Part shown: positions 1 to 8,132 of the stretch, piece after piece
Layout of the letters: the number at the start of each line of letters is the position of its first letter
Numbering within the stretch: position 1 is the first letter of the stretch
Assembly (NCBI GenBank): GCA_030054175.1
Contig: JASGCM010000019.1
Span: 1-64,000, forward strand
DNA length: 64,000 nucleotides
Origin: Alphaproteobacteria bacterium
GTDB taxonomy: Bacteria > Pseudomonadota > Gammaproteobacteria > Burkholderiales > Burkholderiaceae_C
Direction: 5' to 3'
Notes under the pieces: generated by a model
Database searches by the model: none
Seen by the model: only the letters and a program-made list of their open reading frames with translations
What the model was told of the DNA's origin: nothing
Translations under genes and position numbers: made by a program

Positions 1-364
1 CTTTGCAGCACCTCTGCCGCATGCTCGCTGATGCGCCGGGCCAGGAAGAGGTCATCGAGCACGAGCAAGTCAGGCTCGACCCACGCCCTGATCAGCGCAG
101 CCCGCTCCCGGTCGTTGGCCAGCGCGTAGCGGGCGAGCTCTGTGCATCGGCCACCAGATACAGCACATCCAAGCCCTCCAGGGTCGCCTGATAGGCCAGC
201 GCCTTGGCCACGTGGCTCTTGCCGGTGCCGGGCTTGCCCACGATCAGCGCATTGGCCCCGTCGGCGATGAACTTCAGGGTCAGCAGATCGAAGCATGCCG
301 CCCTGGGCAGTTTGGGGTTGAAGCGCCAGTCCAGCTCCACCAGCGTGCAGCGCTCATCGAGCCC
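1..364 (-). pseudogene. IS21-type IstB-like ATP-binding protein, frameshifted fragment
   Basis: The minus strand reads an AAA ATPase of the IstB helper type. Residues like LVELDWRFNPKLPRA lead into a Walker A loop GKPGTGKSHVAKAL (near 215-245). The frame then breaks near 140-150: the continuation LLVLDDLFLARRISEHA (Walker B) is found in the next frame, running off the window edge. IstB assists the IS21 transposase IstA, and full-length IstB proteins are about 250 residues. Only the middle remains here, with no IstA visible, so this copy is not functional by itself. The right-hand junction, near 365, fuses it directly to the preceding hypothetical gene. Confidence 0.75.
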
Positions 365-717
365 CGAGCGGGCTCGCCCTCATCTAGCCCGACCGTGTCG
401 ATCTTGACCACAAAACCATCGTCAGCTCCGATGCCCACGGTATAGGCCAGCTCCTTGGGCGAATCTGCTGCCGGGTAGATACGCGCCCAGTTGTACGGCA
501 GGAAAGAATTTGCCTGACTGGTCGGACGCTTGCGAAGCTTGACGACACCCATCGGAAACAACTTGGCCTTGACCTCGTTGGCCCATGCCTCGATCACCTC
601 GCAGGCCTTCTTCAGTTCCTCATAGGCGCGGTTCTGCTCAGGGTTGGATTCGTCGCGCTTTTGCCCCTTCCACTTGTTCAGCAGCTTGAAGTGGTCACTG
701 GTGAAATAGTCCACCAT
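280..717 (-). pseudogene. Truncated hypothetical protein interrupted by the IS fragment
   Basis: From the ATG at 717 about 110 residues look like authentic charged, soluble protein (start MVDYFTSDHFKLLNKWKG; then an E/K-rich helix and the segment FVVKIDTVGLDE). Around 366-380 the reading frame enters the IstB sequence out of frame, giving a meaningless tail. I do not recognise the family. It starts 7 bases after the stop of the metallopeptidase stub at 724-948, the arrangement of a former operon. YgjP-like metallopeptidases often sit beside type I restriction genes, so a link to a lost defence locus is possible but unproven. Confidence 0.5.
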
Positions 718-723
718 GTTTTT

Positions 724-948
724 CTATATCCCCTCAACATCAATTCCGTGTTCGGCCAACCAAGCCCTTCGCTGCGCATAGTCCGGCATTGCGCGCTCTA
801 CGCGCAGCCAGAACGCGGGGGTGTGGTGTGGCTCGTGCAAGTGGGCGATCTCGTGCACCACCACATTATAGAGGCACTTTATGAAAACTTGCCCGAGTAT
901 AAGCTCTTGTTGTGTTTGGAACAGGGTATGAGTTAAGAAATTTCGAAA
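724..948 (-). pseudogene. YgjP-like (DUF45) zinc metallopeptidase, C-terminal stub
   Basis: The minus-strand frame from 948 to the TAG at 724-726 contains VVVHEIAHLHEPHHTPAFW, matching the HExxH zinc site plus the downstream His and aromatic residues of YgjP/DUF45 metallopeptidases. It is followed by the typical tail ending AEHGIDVEGI. Family members are about 230 residues; here only about 60 match and an upstream in-frame TGA (949-951) closes the frame with no plausible start. It is therefore a truncated remnant. The gene that follows on the same strand begins 7 bases later. Confidence 0.65.
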
Positions 949-964
949 TCAATAACTTAATGTT

Positions 965-1054
965 TGGCGGAAGCGGTGAGATTCGAACTCACGGAAGGCG
1001 TAAACCTTCGCCGGTTTTCAAGACCGGTGCATTCAACCACTCTGCCACGCTTCC
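965..1054 (-). tRNA. tRNA-Ser (anticodon TGA)
   Basis: On the minus strand a 90-nt class II tRNA folds with acceptor GGAAGCG/CGCTTCC, an encoded CCA (965-967), anticodon loop CTTGAAA with anticodon TGA, a long variable arm and the T loop TTCGAAT. Degraded accessory DNA lies on its 3' side (1-960), the side where integrative elements commonly insert. No terminator is obvious downstream. Confidence 0.96.
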
Positions 1055-1104
1055 ACTGGGCCAATTCTAACCGCCAGAATCACCCCGCCGACCAACAGAC
1101 CGTC

Positions 1105-2175
1105 TTAAGCCGGCCTCACCCCCTGCCAGGCGTTGTACAGCAGTTCCTTTAGCGGCTCACGCTGCAGCGGCCTGGGGTTGGGGTATTGGTTTTGCAGGGC
1201 CATGTCAAGCGCCTGGTTCAGCTGTGCTTCGGTCAATCCCAGGTCACGCAGGGCCACAGGCACCCCATGGTCTTTGGCCAGGTCATACACCGCCTGCGCC
1301 ACACTACAACCTCGCTCGGTCGCTTTCAGTGCCCGCGCCATGCGCTGGTACGCCGCCGGGGCAGAACCCTGGTTGTAGGCCAGGGCATGGGGCAGCACAA
1401 TGGTATGGGTCTCTGCATGCGGCAGGTTGAAGCTGCCGCCCAGGGTGTGGCACAGCTTGTGGTGGATCGCCATGCCCGCATTGGCCAGGGCCTGGCCGCA
1501 CAGCCACGCGCCATACAGGGCGTCGCTGCGGGCTTCTATGTCGGTGGGTTGCTGGTGCAGCACCGGCAGGGCACGCGCCAGGGCGGTGATGCCCTCTTCA
1601 GACAGCAAATCCATGATGGGGTTGCCGTCAACCGCATACAAGCACTCGGCCGCATGGGCCATGGCGTTGATGCCGCTGGTAATGCTGAGGCCAACGGGCA
1701 GGCTAAGTGTCAGCTCGGGGTCGTAGATGACGGTGCGCGGCAGCACACGGGTGTCACGGCCGGTTTTTTTCAGGCCGGCCTCGGTAATGCCATAAATCGT
1801 CGTCATCTCGCTGCCCGCATAAGTGGTGGGTATCGCCACAATCGGCAGCCCAGAGTCAAGCGCGATCGCCTTGCCCAAGCCAGTGGTAGACCCACCGCCA
1901 ATCGCCACCGCGCAATCGGCCCCCAGTTGGCTGGCCACCTGGCGGGCTTCGCGCGCGGTCTCAATCGGCACATGCATGACGGCACGGTCAAAAATGCCCG
2001 CTGCGCGTGCGCCCAGCATGTCGGCCACGCGCTCGGCGCTGGCGCGTTGCTCAGGCGTCGACAAGATCAGCGCCCGTTGGGCGCCCAGGGCGACGATTTC
2101 ACGTTCAAGGTGTTGCAGGCTGCCGGCGCCAAACACCACCCGCTGCGGCTGGCTGAGGTAAACAAAGTCTATCAT
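1105..2175 (-). CDS. Maleylacetate reductase (iron-containing alcohol dehydrogenase fold)
   Basis: This 356-residue protein has the group III Fe-alcohol dehydrogenase layout: N-terminal NAD(P)H-binding half with IGGGSTTGLGKAIAL (GGGS at residues 93-96), then the helical half with the HHKLCHTLGG metal/substrate segment. Opening residues IDFVYLSQPQRVVFGAGSL are typical of maleylacetate reductases, which reduce maleylacetate to 3-oxoadipate in the last step of hydroxyquinol or chlorocatechol degradation. It is the last gene of a five-gene minus-strand operon, 26 nt after the dehydrogenase at 2202-3083. The pcaIJF genes at 8149-10741 would consume its product. Confidence 0.88.
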   Translation of the reverse strand: MIDFVYLSQPQRVVFGAGSLQHLEREIVALGAQRALILSTPEQRASAERVADMLGARAAGIFDRAVMHVPIETAREARQVASQLGADCAVAIGGGSTTGLGKAIALDSGLPIVAIPTTYAGSEMTTIYGITEAGLKKTGRDTRVLPRTVIYDPELTLSLPVGLSITSGINAMAHAAECLYAVDGNPIMDLLSEEGITALARALPVLHQQPTDIEARSDALYGAWLCGQALANAGMAIHHKLCHTLGGSFNLPHAETHTIVLPHALAYNQGSAPAAYQRMARALKATERGCSVAQAVYDLAKDHGVPVALRDLGLTEAQLNQALDMALQNQYPNPRPLQREPLKELLYNAWQGVRPA

Positions 2176-2201
2176 GGGGGTGTATTGTGCCCGTCTGTGG
2201 C

Positions 2202-3083
2202 TTATTCGCCGGGGGTTTGTCCACAGGCCCGGGTCATGACCCGGATGATGGCCGCATAGTCCAGCTCGCCGTCGCCCTGGGCGATGGCGGCGCGCATCTG
2301 TTGCTGGGTCAGCGACAGCTGGGGCAGCGGCACATGCATCTCGTCACCGGCTTGCAGCATCAGGCCCACGTCTTTGAGCATCTGGTGCACGGTAAAGGTG
2401 GGGGTGTAGTCGTGCTGGCTCAGTTGCACCGATTTGGCTTTCACAATCGGCGAGCCCACGGCGCTGGCGCCGATCACCTGCCACATCTGCGCCCAGTCCA
2501 GCCCGCCGCGCTGGCCCAGGTTGAGGGCTTCGGACAGCATGGCGCTGGTCTGCGCGATCATCAGGTTGATCACCAGCTTCATCAGCCGGGCTTGCTCGCC
2601 AGCGCCTAAGTGGAACTGGTTGGGCCCCCAGCATGTCAACAAAGGCAAGACCCGCTGGTACAGGGCCTGCGGCCCCGACGCCAACACCGTCAGCTGGGCT
2701 GCCTCGGCCATGTGGTTGTTGCCCGAGACCGTCACGCGCAAATGTTCCACCCCTTTGGCGGCGACCTGTTGCGCGGCGTGCGCCGAAGCCCCCAGCGACA
2801 CGGTGCTGGTGTCGATCCAGGCCAAGCCCGGGCGGCCATGGTGCGCCAGCCATGCGGCGACACCATTGAGCGCGGCGTCGTTGGGCAGCGAGCTGATCAC
2901 CACCGCCGCCTGGGCCAGGGCGTCTTTGGGGTCGCTGGCCAGGGTCAGGCCGGCGGCCTGGGCCAGTCGCATGCGCTCGGGGTCCAGGTCGTGCACCACC
3001 ACCGGGTGGCCGGCGGCGTGCAGGTGGCGGGCCATGGGCAGGCCCATTTTTCCGATGCCCAAAAACAAGATGGCTTGGCTCAT
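2202..3083 (-). CDS. NAD(P)-dependent beta-hydroxyacid dehydrogenase (HIBADH family)
   Basis: A 293-residue protein with Rossmann nucleotide site FLGIGKMGLPMA at the N-terminus, the substrate-site segment VTVSGNN, and the helix KLVINLMIAQ carrying the catalytic lysine of 3-hydroxyisobutyrate dehydrogenase-like enzymes. It reversibly oxidises a beta-hydroxy acid; the substrate is unknown. The ATG at 3083 is preferred over a TTG nine bases upstream. It lies 24 nt after the amidohydrolase and 26 nt before the maleylacetate reductase, in one operon that also carries a second dehydrogenase of this family (4459-5382). Confidence 0.85.
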   Translation of the reverse strand: MSQAILFLGIGKMGLPMARHLHAAGHPVVVHDLDPERMRLAQAAGLTLASDPKDALAQAAVVISSLPNDAALNGVAAWLAHHGRPGLAWIDTSTVSLGASAHAAQQVAAKGVEHLRVTVSGNNHMAEAAQLTVLASGPQALYQRVLPLLTCWGPNQFHLGAGEQARLMKLVINLMIAQTSAMLSEALNLGQRGGLDWAQMWQVIGASAVGSPIVKAKSVQLSQHDYTPTFTVHQMLKDVGLMLQAGDEMHVPLPQLSLTQQQMRAAIAQGDGELDYAAIIRVMTRACGQTPGE

Positions 3084-3107
3084 GGTGTGCAACTTCGGTT
3101 AAATGGT

Positions 3108-4454
3108 TCAGTGCGGGCGCAGGCCCAGGGCTTGGGTGATCTTTTGGCCCGAGGCCTGCAGGCGCTGCAACAGCGGCGGCAGATCAACGCCCAGCAGCTG
3201 GCCGTGGCGTTTTTTCCAGCGGCCCGCGATCATGACGCTGTCGATGTTGGCCAGGCTGGTTTGCATGACCACGGTGCTGACCGGGTCGTGCACGGGCTGC
3301 ATGTTGATGTCGTTGGCGTTGATCAGCACCAGGTCGGCCTGTTTGCCCTCGGCCAGGGTGCCGATGCGGTCCAGCTGGCCCAGCATGCGTGCGCCCTCGA
3401 CCGTTATCCACTCCAGCGCCTGGCGGGTGCGCACGGTACTGGTGGCGGGGATGCTGCCGTGCTGCTCGCGGTGCGCCACGTTGTCCAGGCTGCGCTGCAT
3501 GCCCAGCGCGACCCGGGCTTGGGTCAGCATGTCGCCGCTCAGCACGCTCTCCAGGTCAGCGCCCAGCGACGGCGCATGGCCCAGCGCCAGCAGGCGCCCG
3601 GTGATCGGGTGGCCGTGGCCTTGGGTCATCTCGTTTTCTGCCGCCGCCGAGAACGACATGCCCAGGTCGCAAAAGGTCTTGATCTGCTCGTCGCTCAGCG
3701 CATGGCCGTGCACAATGTTCACATGCGGCCCCAACAGGCCCTGCTGTTGCAGCACCTGCCAGCCCTCGGGCGTGCGGGCCGGGCCGCCGCCCTGGTGCAA
3801 CGAGGCAATCAACCCCAGGTCGCGCGCCATGCGAAAGTCGTGCAGGGTCACGTCCAGCGTAGCGTAGTGCGGCCCCAGCACCGCCGCGCCGATGCTCAAG
3901 AGCGGGTGGCCCTGGTGCGCTTTGAGCAGCTGCTCGACCTCGGCGCGCGGGTGCGGGGTCTCCCAAAACGGGGTTTCGCCGGGCTTGGGGTCGGGCTTGG
4001 GCGTGCCATGAAAAAACGCCGCCCTGATGCCTGAGCGCAACAGGCCGTCGATGGCGGCGTCGTTGTGCTCGGGCGTGCGGTTGTTGTGGCACCAGTCCAC
4101 CAGCGTGGTGGTGCCGCAGTGGATCTGGTTCAGCGCGCCGACCCAGTTGGCGATCTGCAGGTCGTCGGGGGCAAACACGGTGGCCAGGCCGGCGTGCATG
4201 TTTTTAAAGTACTCAAGCAGCGTCCAGTTGGCCGCCACGCCCCTGAGCGCGGTCTGCCAGGTGTGCAGGTGGGCGTTGACCAGCCCGGGGATCACGATGT
4301 ACCCGCGGGCCTCGACCACCTCGTCGGCCTGCGCCTCAATGCGCGGGGCGATGCACTCGATGCGGTCGTCGTGCACCAGCACGTCGGCCTGCGGCAGGTC
4401 GCCCTGGCGGTCCAGGGTGATGACGCAAGCGCCCCTGATCAGCGTGCGGGCCAT
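3108..4454 (-). CDS. Amidohydrolase (AtzA/TrzN-SsnA-type metal-dependent deaminase or hydrolase)
   Basis: This 448-residue protein belongs to the amidohydrolase superfamily, cytosine-deaminase/chlorohydrolase subgroup: small N-terminal beta-sandwich, metal motif VNAHLHTW (His 62 and 64), later SLHQGGGP and IVHGHAL histidines, and GADLESVLSGDML near the metal Asp. Such enzymes remove ammonia or another group from a ring or amidine carbon; the exact substrate cannot be told. The frame is open upstream to 4700, but that part is a shadow of the preceding gene; the ATG at 4454 lies 4 nt after that gene's stop. The operon context implies a catabolic role. Confidence 0.85.
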   Translation of the reverse strand: MARTLIRGACVITLDRQGDLPQADVLVHDDRIECIAPRIEAQADEVVEARGYIVIPGLVNAHLHTWQTALRGVAANWTLLEYFKNMHAGLATVFAPDDLQIANWVGALNQIHCGTTTLVDWCHNNRTPEHNDAAIDGLLRSGIRAAFFHGTPKPDPKPGETPFWETPHPRAEVEQLLKAHQGHPLLSIGAAVLGPHYATLDVTLHDFRMARDLGLIASLHQGGGPARTPEGWQVLQQQGLLGPHVNIVHGHALSDEQIKTFCDLGMSFSAAAENEMTQGHGHPITGRLLALGHAPSLGADLESVLSGDMLTQARVALGMQRSLDNVAHREQHGSIPATSTVRTRQALEWITVEGARMLGQLDRIGTLAEGKQADLVLINANDINMQPVHDPVSTVVMQTSLANIDSVMIAGRWKKRHGQLLGVDLPPLLQRLQASGQKITQALGLRPH

Positions 4455-4458
4455 GCGC

Positions 4459-5382
4459 TCAGCTGGCCAGGCCGTCGTCGACCTGGACGTTCTCGGGCTT
4501 GAGTTGCAGGCCCGAGTCTGCGGCGATTTCTTGCAACAGAATCGAAAAGTCCACATGGTCGTGGCCACGGCCCACCATGCGCGCGATCGACTCGCGGGTG
4601 GCGGCCGCAGCGGGCATGGGCACGCCCTGCGCCTTGGCGGCGGCCAGGCCCAGGTCCATGTCTTTGAGCAGCAGCTTGGGCGTGAAGGTGACCTGGTCAA
4701 AGGTCAGGTTGGTGAGCACGGGTGACTTGTAGCGGGTGTACATGGACCCCAGCACCGAGTCGTTGATGCTTTCCAGAAACACATGGCGCGGGATGCCGGC
4801 TTTTTCGGCCATGACGGTGATCTCGCACAGGTTCTGGATGACGACGCCGAACATGGTGTTGTGCGCGATCTTCCACACACGGGCCAGCTCGCCCTCGCCC
4901 ACCCACATGCATTTGCGCGACATGGCGCGCAGGTAGGGCTCGGCCAGGTCGTACAGGGCCTTGGGGCCCGACGCGACAATCAGCAGCTTGCCGGCCTTGG
5001 CCACTTTGCCGTTGCCCGACACGGGGGCGCACAAATAGGCCACGCCCATGGCTTCCAGTCGCTGGCGCACTTCGGTCGAGCCCTCTTGCGAGATGGAGGA
5101 ACTGTCGACGACCAGCTTGGGCTTTTTCGTGCCAGTCACCAGGCCGCCTTCGGCAAACAAAACTTCTTTCAGGTCGTCGGTGGTCGAGACCATGGTGAAG
5201 ACGGTCTCGCACGCGGCCAGGTCCAGCTTGGTATTGACCACCGTTGCGCCGTACTCGGCCAGTGGCTCGGCTTTGCTGCGGGTGCGGTTCCAGACGTCGA
5301 CGCCGTGCCCGGCTTTGGTCAGTTGTTTGACCATGGCTTCGCCCATGCGGCCCAAGCCGATCCATCCAATTTTGTTGGCCAT
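4459..5382 (-). CDS. NAD(P)-dependent beta-hydroxyacid dehydrogenase (HIBADH family), second copy
   Basis: A 307-residue 6-phosphogluconate/3-hydroxyisobutyrate dehydrogenase-like protein. It has the Rossmann motif IGLGRMGEAM, the substrate loop APVSGNGKVAK, and KIAHNTMFG carrying the catalytic Lys-Asn pair. The ATG at 5382 follows a GGGAGAAC ribosome site, so the longer open frame to 5463 is not used. It is clearly divergent from the copy at 2202-3083, suggesting two different hydroxy-acid substrates in the same pathway. It follows the Bug protein gene by 38 nt and precedes the amidohydrolase by 4 nt. Confidence 0.87.
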   Translation of the reverse strand: MANKIGWIGLGRMGEAMVKQLTKAGHGVDVWNRTRSKAEPLAEYGATVVNTKLDLAACETVFTMVSTTDDLKEVLFAEGGLVTGTKKPKLVVDSSSISQEGSTEVRQRLEAMGVAYLCAPVSGNGKVAKAGKLLIVASGPKALYDLAEPYLRAMSRKCMWVGEGELARVWKIAHNTMFGVVIQNLCEITVMAEKAGIPRHVFLESINDSVLGSMYTRYKSPVLTNLTFDQVTFTPKLLLKDMDLGLAAAKAQGVPMPAAAATRESIARMVGRGHDHVDFSILLQEIAADSGLQLKPENVQVDDGLAS

Positions 5383-5420
5383 GTGTGTTCTCCCTAACAG
5401 TTTGCAGTGTGAAAAAAAGT

Positions 5421-6395
5421 TCAGTCGACCCGGGCGCCGGTTTCTTTGACCACCGCGCCCCATTTGCGGGCCTCGGCGCCGACATAGGCTTCGGTGGCGG
5501 CGCGGTCCATGCGCACGGCCTCGAGCGACTGCGCACCAAAGCTGTCGGTGATGGCCTTACTGGCCAAAATCTTGTTGATCTCGGTGTTCATGCGCTGCAA
5601 GATGTATTCGGGCGTGCCCGCAGGGGCAAAGACGCCGATCCAGGTGTTGGACTCAAAGCCTGGGTAGCCCAGCTCGGCCACGGTGGGCACGTCGGGCATG
5701 GCGCTGCTGCGCTGTGCGCTGGTGACCGCAATCGGGCGCACCTTGCCGGCTTTCGCCAGCTGCACCACGGGCGGGATCGAGGTCGAGCCCAAGGGCACCT
5801 GACCGCTGACCACCGCATTGGCCGCAGCCGCCGGAGAAAAGGGCACGTGTTGCACGTCGACCTTGGCCAGGTTGCGGAACAGTAGCTCGGCCCCGAGGTG
5901 GGTGGTGGTGCCGTTCCCAGAAGAGGCGTAGCTGAGCTTGTCGGTCTTGGCCAGGACCAGCAGCTCGGGCAAGGTGTTGGCTTTCACGCCGGGGTGCACG
6001 TACAAGATGTTGGGCGAGACCCCGGCAATGGCAACCGAGGCCAGGTCTTTGCCGACCTCGTACCCGGCCTTGGTGTACAGCGACGGATTGACCGCATAGG
6101 CGACGCTGTGCATGAGGAAGGTGTAGCCATCGGCGGGGCTGCGCGCCACGCCCACGGTGGCGATGTTGCCGCCCGCGCCGGGTTTGTTTTCAATGACGAT
6201 GGGTTGGCCCAGGGCTTCGGACAGCGGCGCACTGAAGGCGCGGGCAATGATGTCGGTGGTGGCCCCGGGCGGGAAGGCGATCACGATGCGGATCGGTTTG
6301 TCGGGCCAGGCGGCTTGTGCCTGCACCATGCCGAACAGGGCCAAACCGACGACGGCCAGACGGCGCAGAGGCAGCGACTTGAACAAACGCACCAT
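5421..6395 (-). CDS. Bug/TctC-family periplasmic solute-binding protein
   Basis: About 324 residues. An N-terminal signal peptide (LRRLAVVGLALFGMVQAQA) is followed by the Bug signature WPDKPIRIVIAFPPGATTDIIAR and the ligand-loop region IENKPGAGGNIA. Bug proteins are the extracytoplasmic receptors of tripartite tricarboxylate transporters, usually binding carboxylates; membrane subunits TctA/TctB are not in this window. The start is the ATG at 6395 because AAGGAG lies five bases upstream; a GTG at 6401 overlaps that site. It is the first gene of the minus-strand catabolic operon running to 1105 and probably captures its substrate. Confidence 0.88.
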   Translation of the reverse strand: MVRLFKSLPLRRLAVVGLALFGMVQAQAAWPDKPIRIVIAFPPGATTDIIARAFSAPLSEALGQPIVIENKPGAGGNIATVGVARSPADGYTFLMHSVAYAVNPSLYTKAGYEVGKDLASVAIAGVSPNILYVHPGVKANTLPELLVLAKTDKLSYASSGNGTTTHLGAELLFRNLAKVDVQHVPFSPAAAANAVVSGQVPLGSTSIPPVVQLAKAGKVRPIAVTSAQRSSAMPDVPTVAELGYPGFESNTWIGVFAPAGTPEYILQRMNTEINKILASKAITDSFGAQSLEAVRMDRAATEAYVGAEARKWGAVVKETGARVD

Positions 6396-6586
6396 GGTCA
6401 CTCCTTGTTGATGAGTTGATCAGCGATTGGACACCAGCGGCAGGGCATTTTGCAGACGGAAAAACCCGCAATGGGAGGGTTGTTTTTGCTGAGTGCCGCA
6501 GTTCTGTGACTGTTGCACAAGCCCGATGGATTCACGCAACGCTCGCGAACTTAGCAAGATGCTTGGTGAGTATTGGTAGCCCAAAA

Positions 6587-6612
6587 GGGTGAGGGGGCCC
6601 GAAGGCCCCCTC
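6587..6612 (-). terminator. Intrinsic terminator of the candidate small RNA
   Basis: A perfect 9-bp GC-rich stem GAGGGGGCC/GGCCCCCTC closes a TTCG loop (6591-6612). It is followed on the minus strand by ACCCTTTT, a short imperfect U tract. Confidence 0.65.
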
Positions 6613-6766
6613 ATATCGCGGCGTTCACCTTAGCCCCTTCGGGGACCGCTTTCGCGGCGGAGTACAGCTGGATACGTCGCTGTGCTGTAGCTTGACAGGG
6701 CAAGCACCCTGCTCCCCAACCAAGTCCGGTTACCTCAAGGGTAACAAGCGAGTTGGAGTTATTTAT
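6587..6766 (-). ncRNA. Unidentified structured small RNA (candidate)
   Basis: On the minus strand a consensus-like promoter (6771-6799) is followed by about 175 nt of highly foldable sequence ending in a strong terminator hairpin. Visible helices include CUCCAAC...GUUGGGG enclosing GUUACC-CUUGA-GGUAAC, then CAGGG-UGCUUG-CCCUG, UACAGC...GCUGUA, CCGC-GAAA-GCGG and CCCC-GAAG-GGGG. I looked for and did not find signatures of 6S, SRP 4.5S, tmRNA, RNase P RNA or common riboswitches. It could be a trans-acting sRNA or a leader of the Bug operon at 6395; the terminator 190 nt before that gene favours an independent transcript. A 62-codon frame inside (6611-6799) has no good start site. Confidence 0.6.
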
Positions 6767-6770
6767 ACTT

Positions 6771-6799
6771 AATTTACCAAACCGGCCAAGCTTTGTCAA
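6771..6799 (-). promoter_or_regulatory. Sigma-70 promoter of the candidate small RNA
   Basis: A perfect -35 hexamer TTGACA (6799-6794) is separated by exactly 17 bp from TAAATT (6776-6771), four of six matches to the -10 consensus. Predicted transcription start is near 6764. Confidence 0.7.
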
Positions 6800-6933
6800 C
6801 CCCCGTTTTTTTTTGCGGGCATGGCAACCCGCACAGGGTGGGTCTGAAGGGAACAGGGCTTGACGCGGTCCAGCAGCCCACCGCCATATCTGGCGCGAGG
6901 TGATTGGCCATGCGGCGAATGGCTCCTTTATTT

Positions 6934-6986
6934 ACCGCATATTTTGCGGTCAATGAGTTGCGCTTGCGGGCCATAACGGTCATAAT
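6934..6986 (+). promoter_or_regulatory. Fic gene promoter with upstream palindrome; leaderless start predicted
   Basis: The inverted repeat ACCGCA-TATTT-TGCGGT (6934-6950) sits just upstream of a possible -35 TTGCGC (6958-6963), which is 17 bp from CATAAT (6981-6986). The ATG of the Fic gene is at 6993, about seven bases past the -10, so the mRNA would begin at or next to the start codon. No Shine-Dalgarno sequence is present, in agreement. The palindrome is a plausible operator, perhaps for the Fic protein's own winged-helix domain. Confidence 0.45.
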
Positions 6987-6992
6987 CTCCGC

Positions 6993-8117
6993 ATGAAAAG
7001 CGGTGATTACAGCTACATCTGGCAGGCCAGCGACTGGCCCAACTGGCGCTTTGACCTGGCGGCGTTGGCAGGCCCCATGGCCGAGGTCAGCCGTGCCCAA
7101 GGTTTGTTGATGGGGCGCATGGCCGATGTCGGCATGGGGCTGCGCGACCAGGCGAGCCTGGCGGCACTGACCGAAGATGTGGTCAAGACCAGCGAGATCG
7201 AGGGCGAACAGCTCAACGTCGAGTCCGTGCGCTCATCCATCGCGCGCAGACTGGGCGTGGACATCGGCGCGCTCGCCCCGGTGGATCGTCACATTGAGGG
7301 CGTGGTCGAGATGGTGCTCGATGCCACCGCCAACAGCCACGCGCCCATGACCCAGGCGCGTCTGTTGGGCTGGCATGCGGCGCTGTTTCCGACCGGCAAC
7401 TCGGGCCTGTCCAAGATCAGGGTTGGCGGATGGCGTGACGATGCCAGCGGCCCCATGCAGGTGGTGTCTGGCCCCATGGGACGCCAGCGTGTGCATTTTG
7501 AAGCACCACCAGCCGATCACCTCGACCACGAGTGCAACCGTTTCCTTGTCTGGTTGAATGCCGCGACAAATGAACCGCCGCTGCTCAAGGCAGGCCTGGG
7601 CCATCTGTGGTTTGTCACACTGCACCCGTTGGATGATGGCAATGGCCGCATCGCCAGGGCCATTGGCGACGTGTTGCTGGCGCGTGCCGATGGCAGCCCG
7701 CAACGCTTTTACAGTTTATCGGCGCAGATCCAGCGCGAACGCAAGGCCTACTACGACATTCTGGAGAGGACGCAAAAGCGGTCGATGGATGTGACCGAGT
7801 GGCTGGCGTGGTTTTTGGGCACGCTGCATCGCGCGGTGGACCAGGCCCGGCACACGCTGGGCGCTGTCTTGGCCAAAACGCGGTTCTGGCAGCGCTGGGC
7901 GAGCACCCCGCTGAACGGGCGGCAGGTGAAGTTGTTGAACCGATTGCTCGATGGTTTCGAGGGCAAGCTCACCAGCAGCAAGTGGGCGGCGATCGCCAAG
8001 TGTTCACCGGACACTGCGCTGCGTGACATCAACGATCTGCTCACCCGGGGCGTTTTGCGCAGATCGGATGCGGGCGGGCGCAGCACCAGCTATGTGCTGA
8101 ACGACTGGGCGCAGTAG
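6993..8117 (+). CDS. Fic family protein (DUF4172 N-terminus, class II, winged-helix C-terminus)
   Basis: A 374-residue Fic protein. The N-terminal DUF4172-like region contains TSEIEGEQL (66-74), the (S/T)xxxE(G/N) inhibitory motif that marks an N-terminal self-inhibited (class II) Fic enzyme. The catalytic loop HPLDDGNGRIAR is at 211-222, intact relative to HPFx(D/E)GNGRxxR, so it should transfer AMP (or another nucleotide group) to a target hydroxyl. Residues about 310-370 form a winged-helix-like segment with ALRDINDLLTRGVLRR, suggesting DNA binding. It stands alone, without an antitoxin partner. The opposite-strand pcaF gene converges on it, with a hairpin between. Confidence 0.9.
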   Translation: MKSGDYSYIWQASDWPNWRFDLAALAGPMAEVSRAQGLLMGRMADVGMGLRDQASLAALTEDVVKTSEIEGEQLNVESVRSSIARRLGVDIGALAPVDRHIEGVVEMVLDATANSHAPMTQARLLGWHAALFPTGNSGLSKIRVGGWRDDASGPMQVVSGPMGRQRVHFEAPPADHLDHECNRFLVWLNAATNEPPLLKAGLGHLWFVTLHPLDDGNGRIARAIGDVLLARADGSPQRFYSLSAQIQRERKAYYDILERTQKRSMDVTEWLAWFLGTLHRAVDQARHTLGAVLAKTRFWQRWASTPLNGRQVKLLNRLLDGFEGKLTSSKWAAIAKCSPDTALRDINDLLTRGVLRRSDAGGRSTSYVLNDWAQ

Positions 8118-8132
8118 CAGCGGTTTGGTCTA

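Noticed and set aside
1186-2259. 357-codon plus-strand open frame
   Set aside because: Antisense to the intact maleylacetate reductase gene.
2610-4034. 474-codon plus-strand open frame
   Set aside because: It lies opposite the dehydrogenase and amidohydrolase genes and shows the His/Gln/Gly/Arg shadow composition.
6611-6799. 62-codon minus-strand frame inside the candidate small RNA
   Set aside because: Its start overlaps the promoter itself and there is no ribosome site; the helices explain the sequence better.
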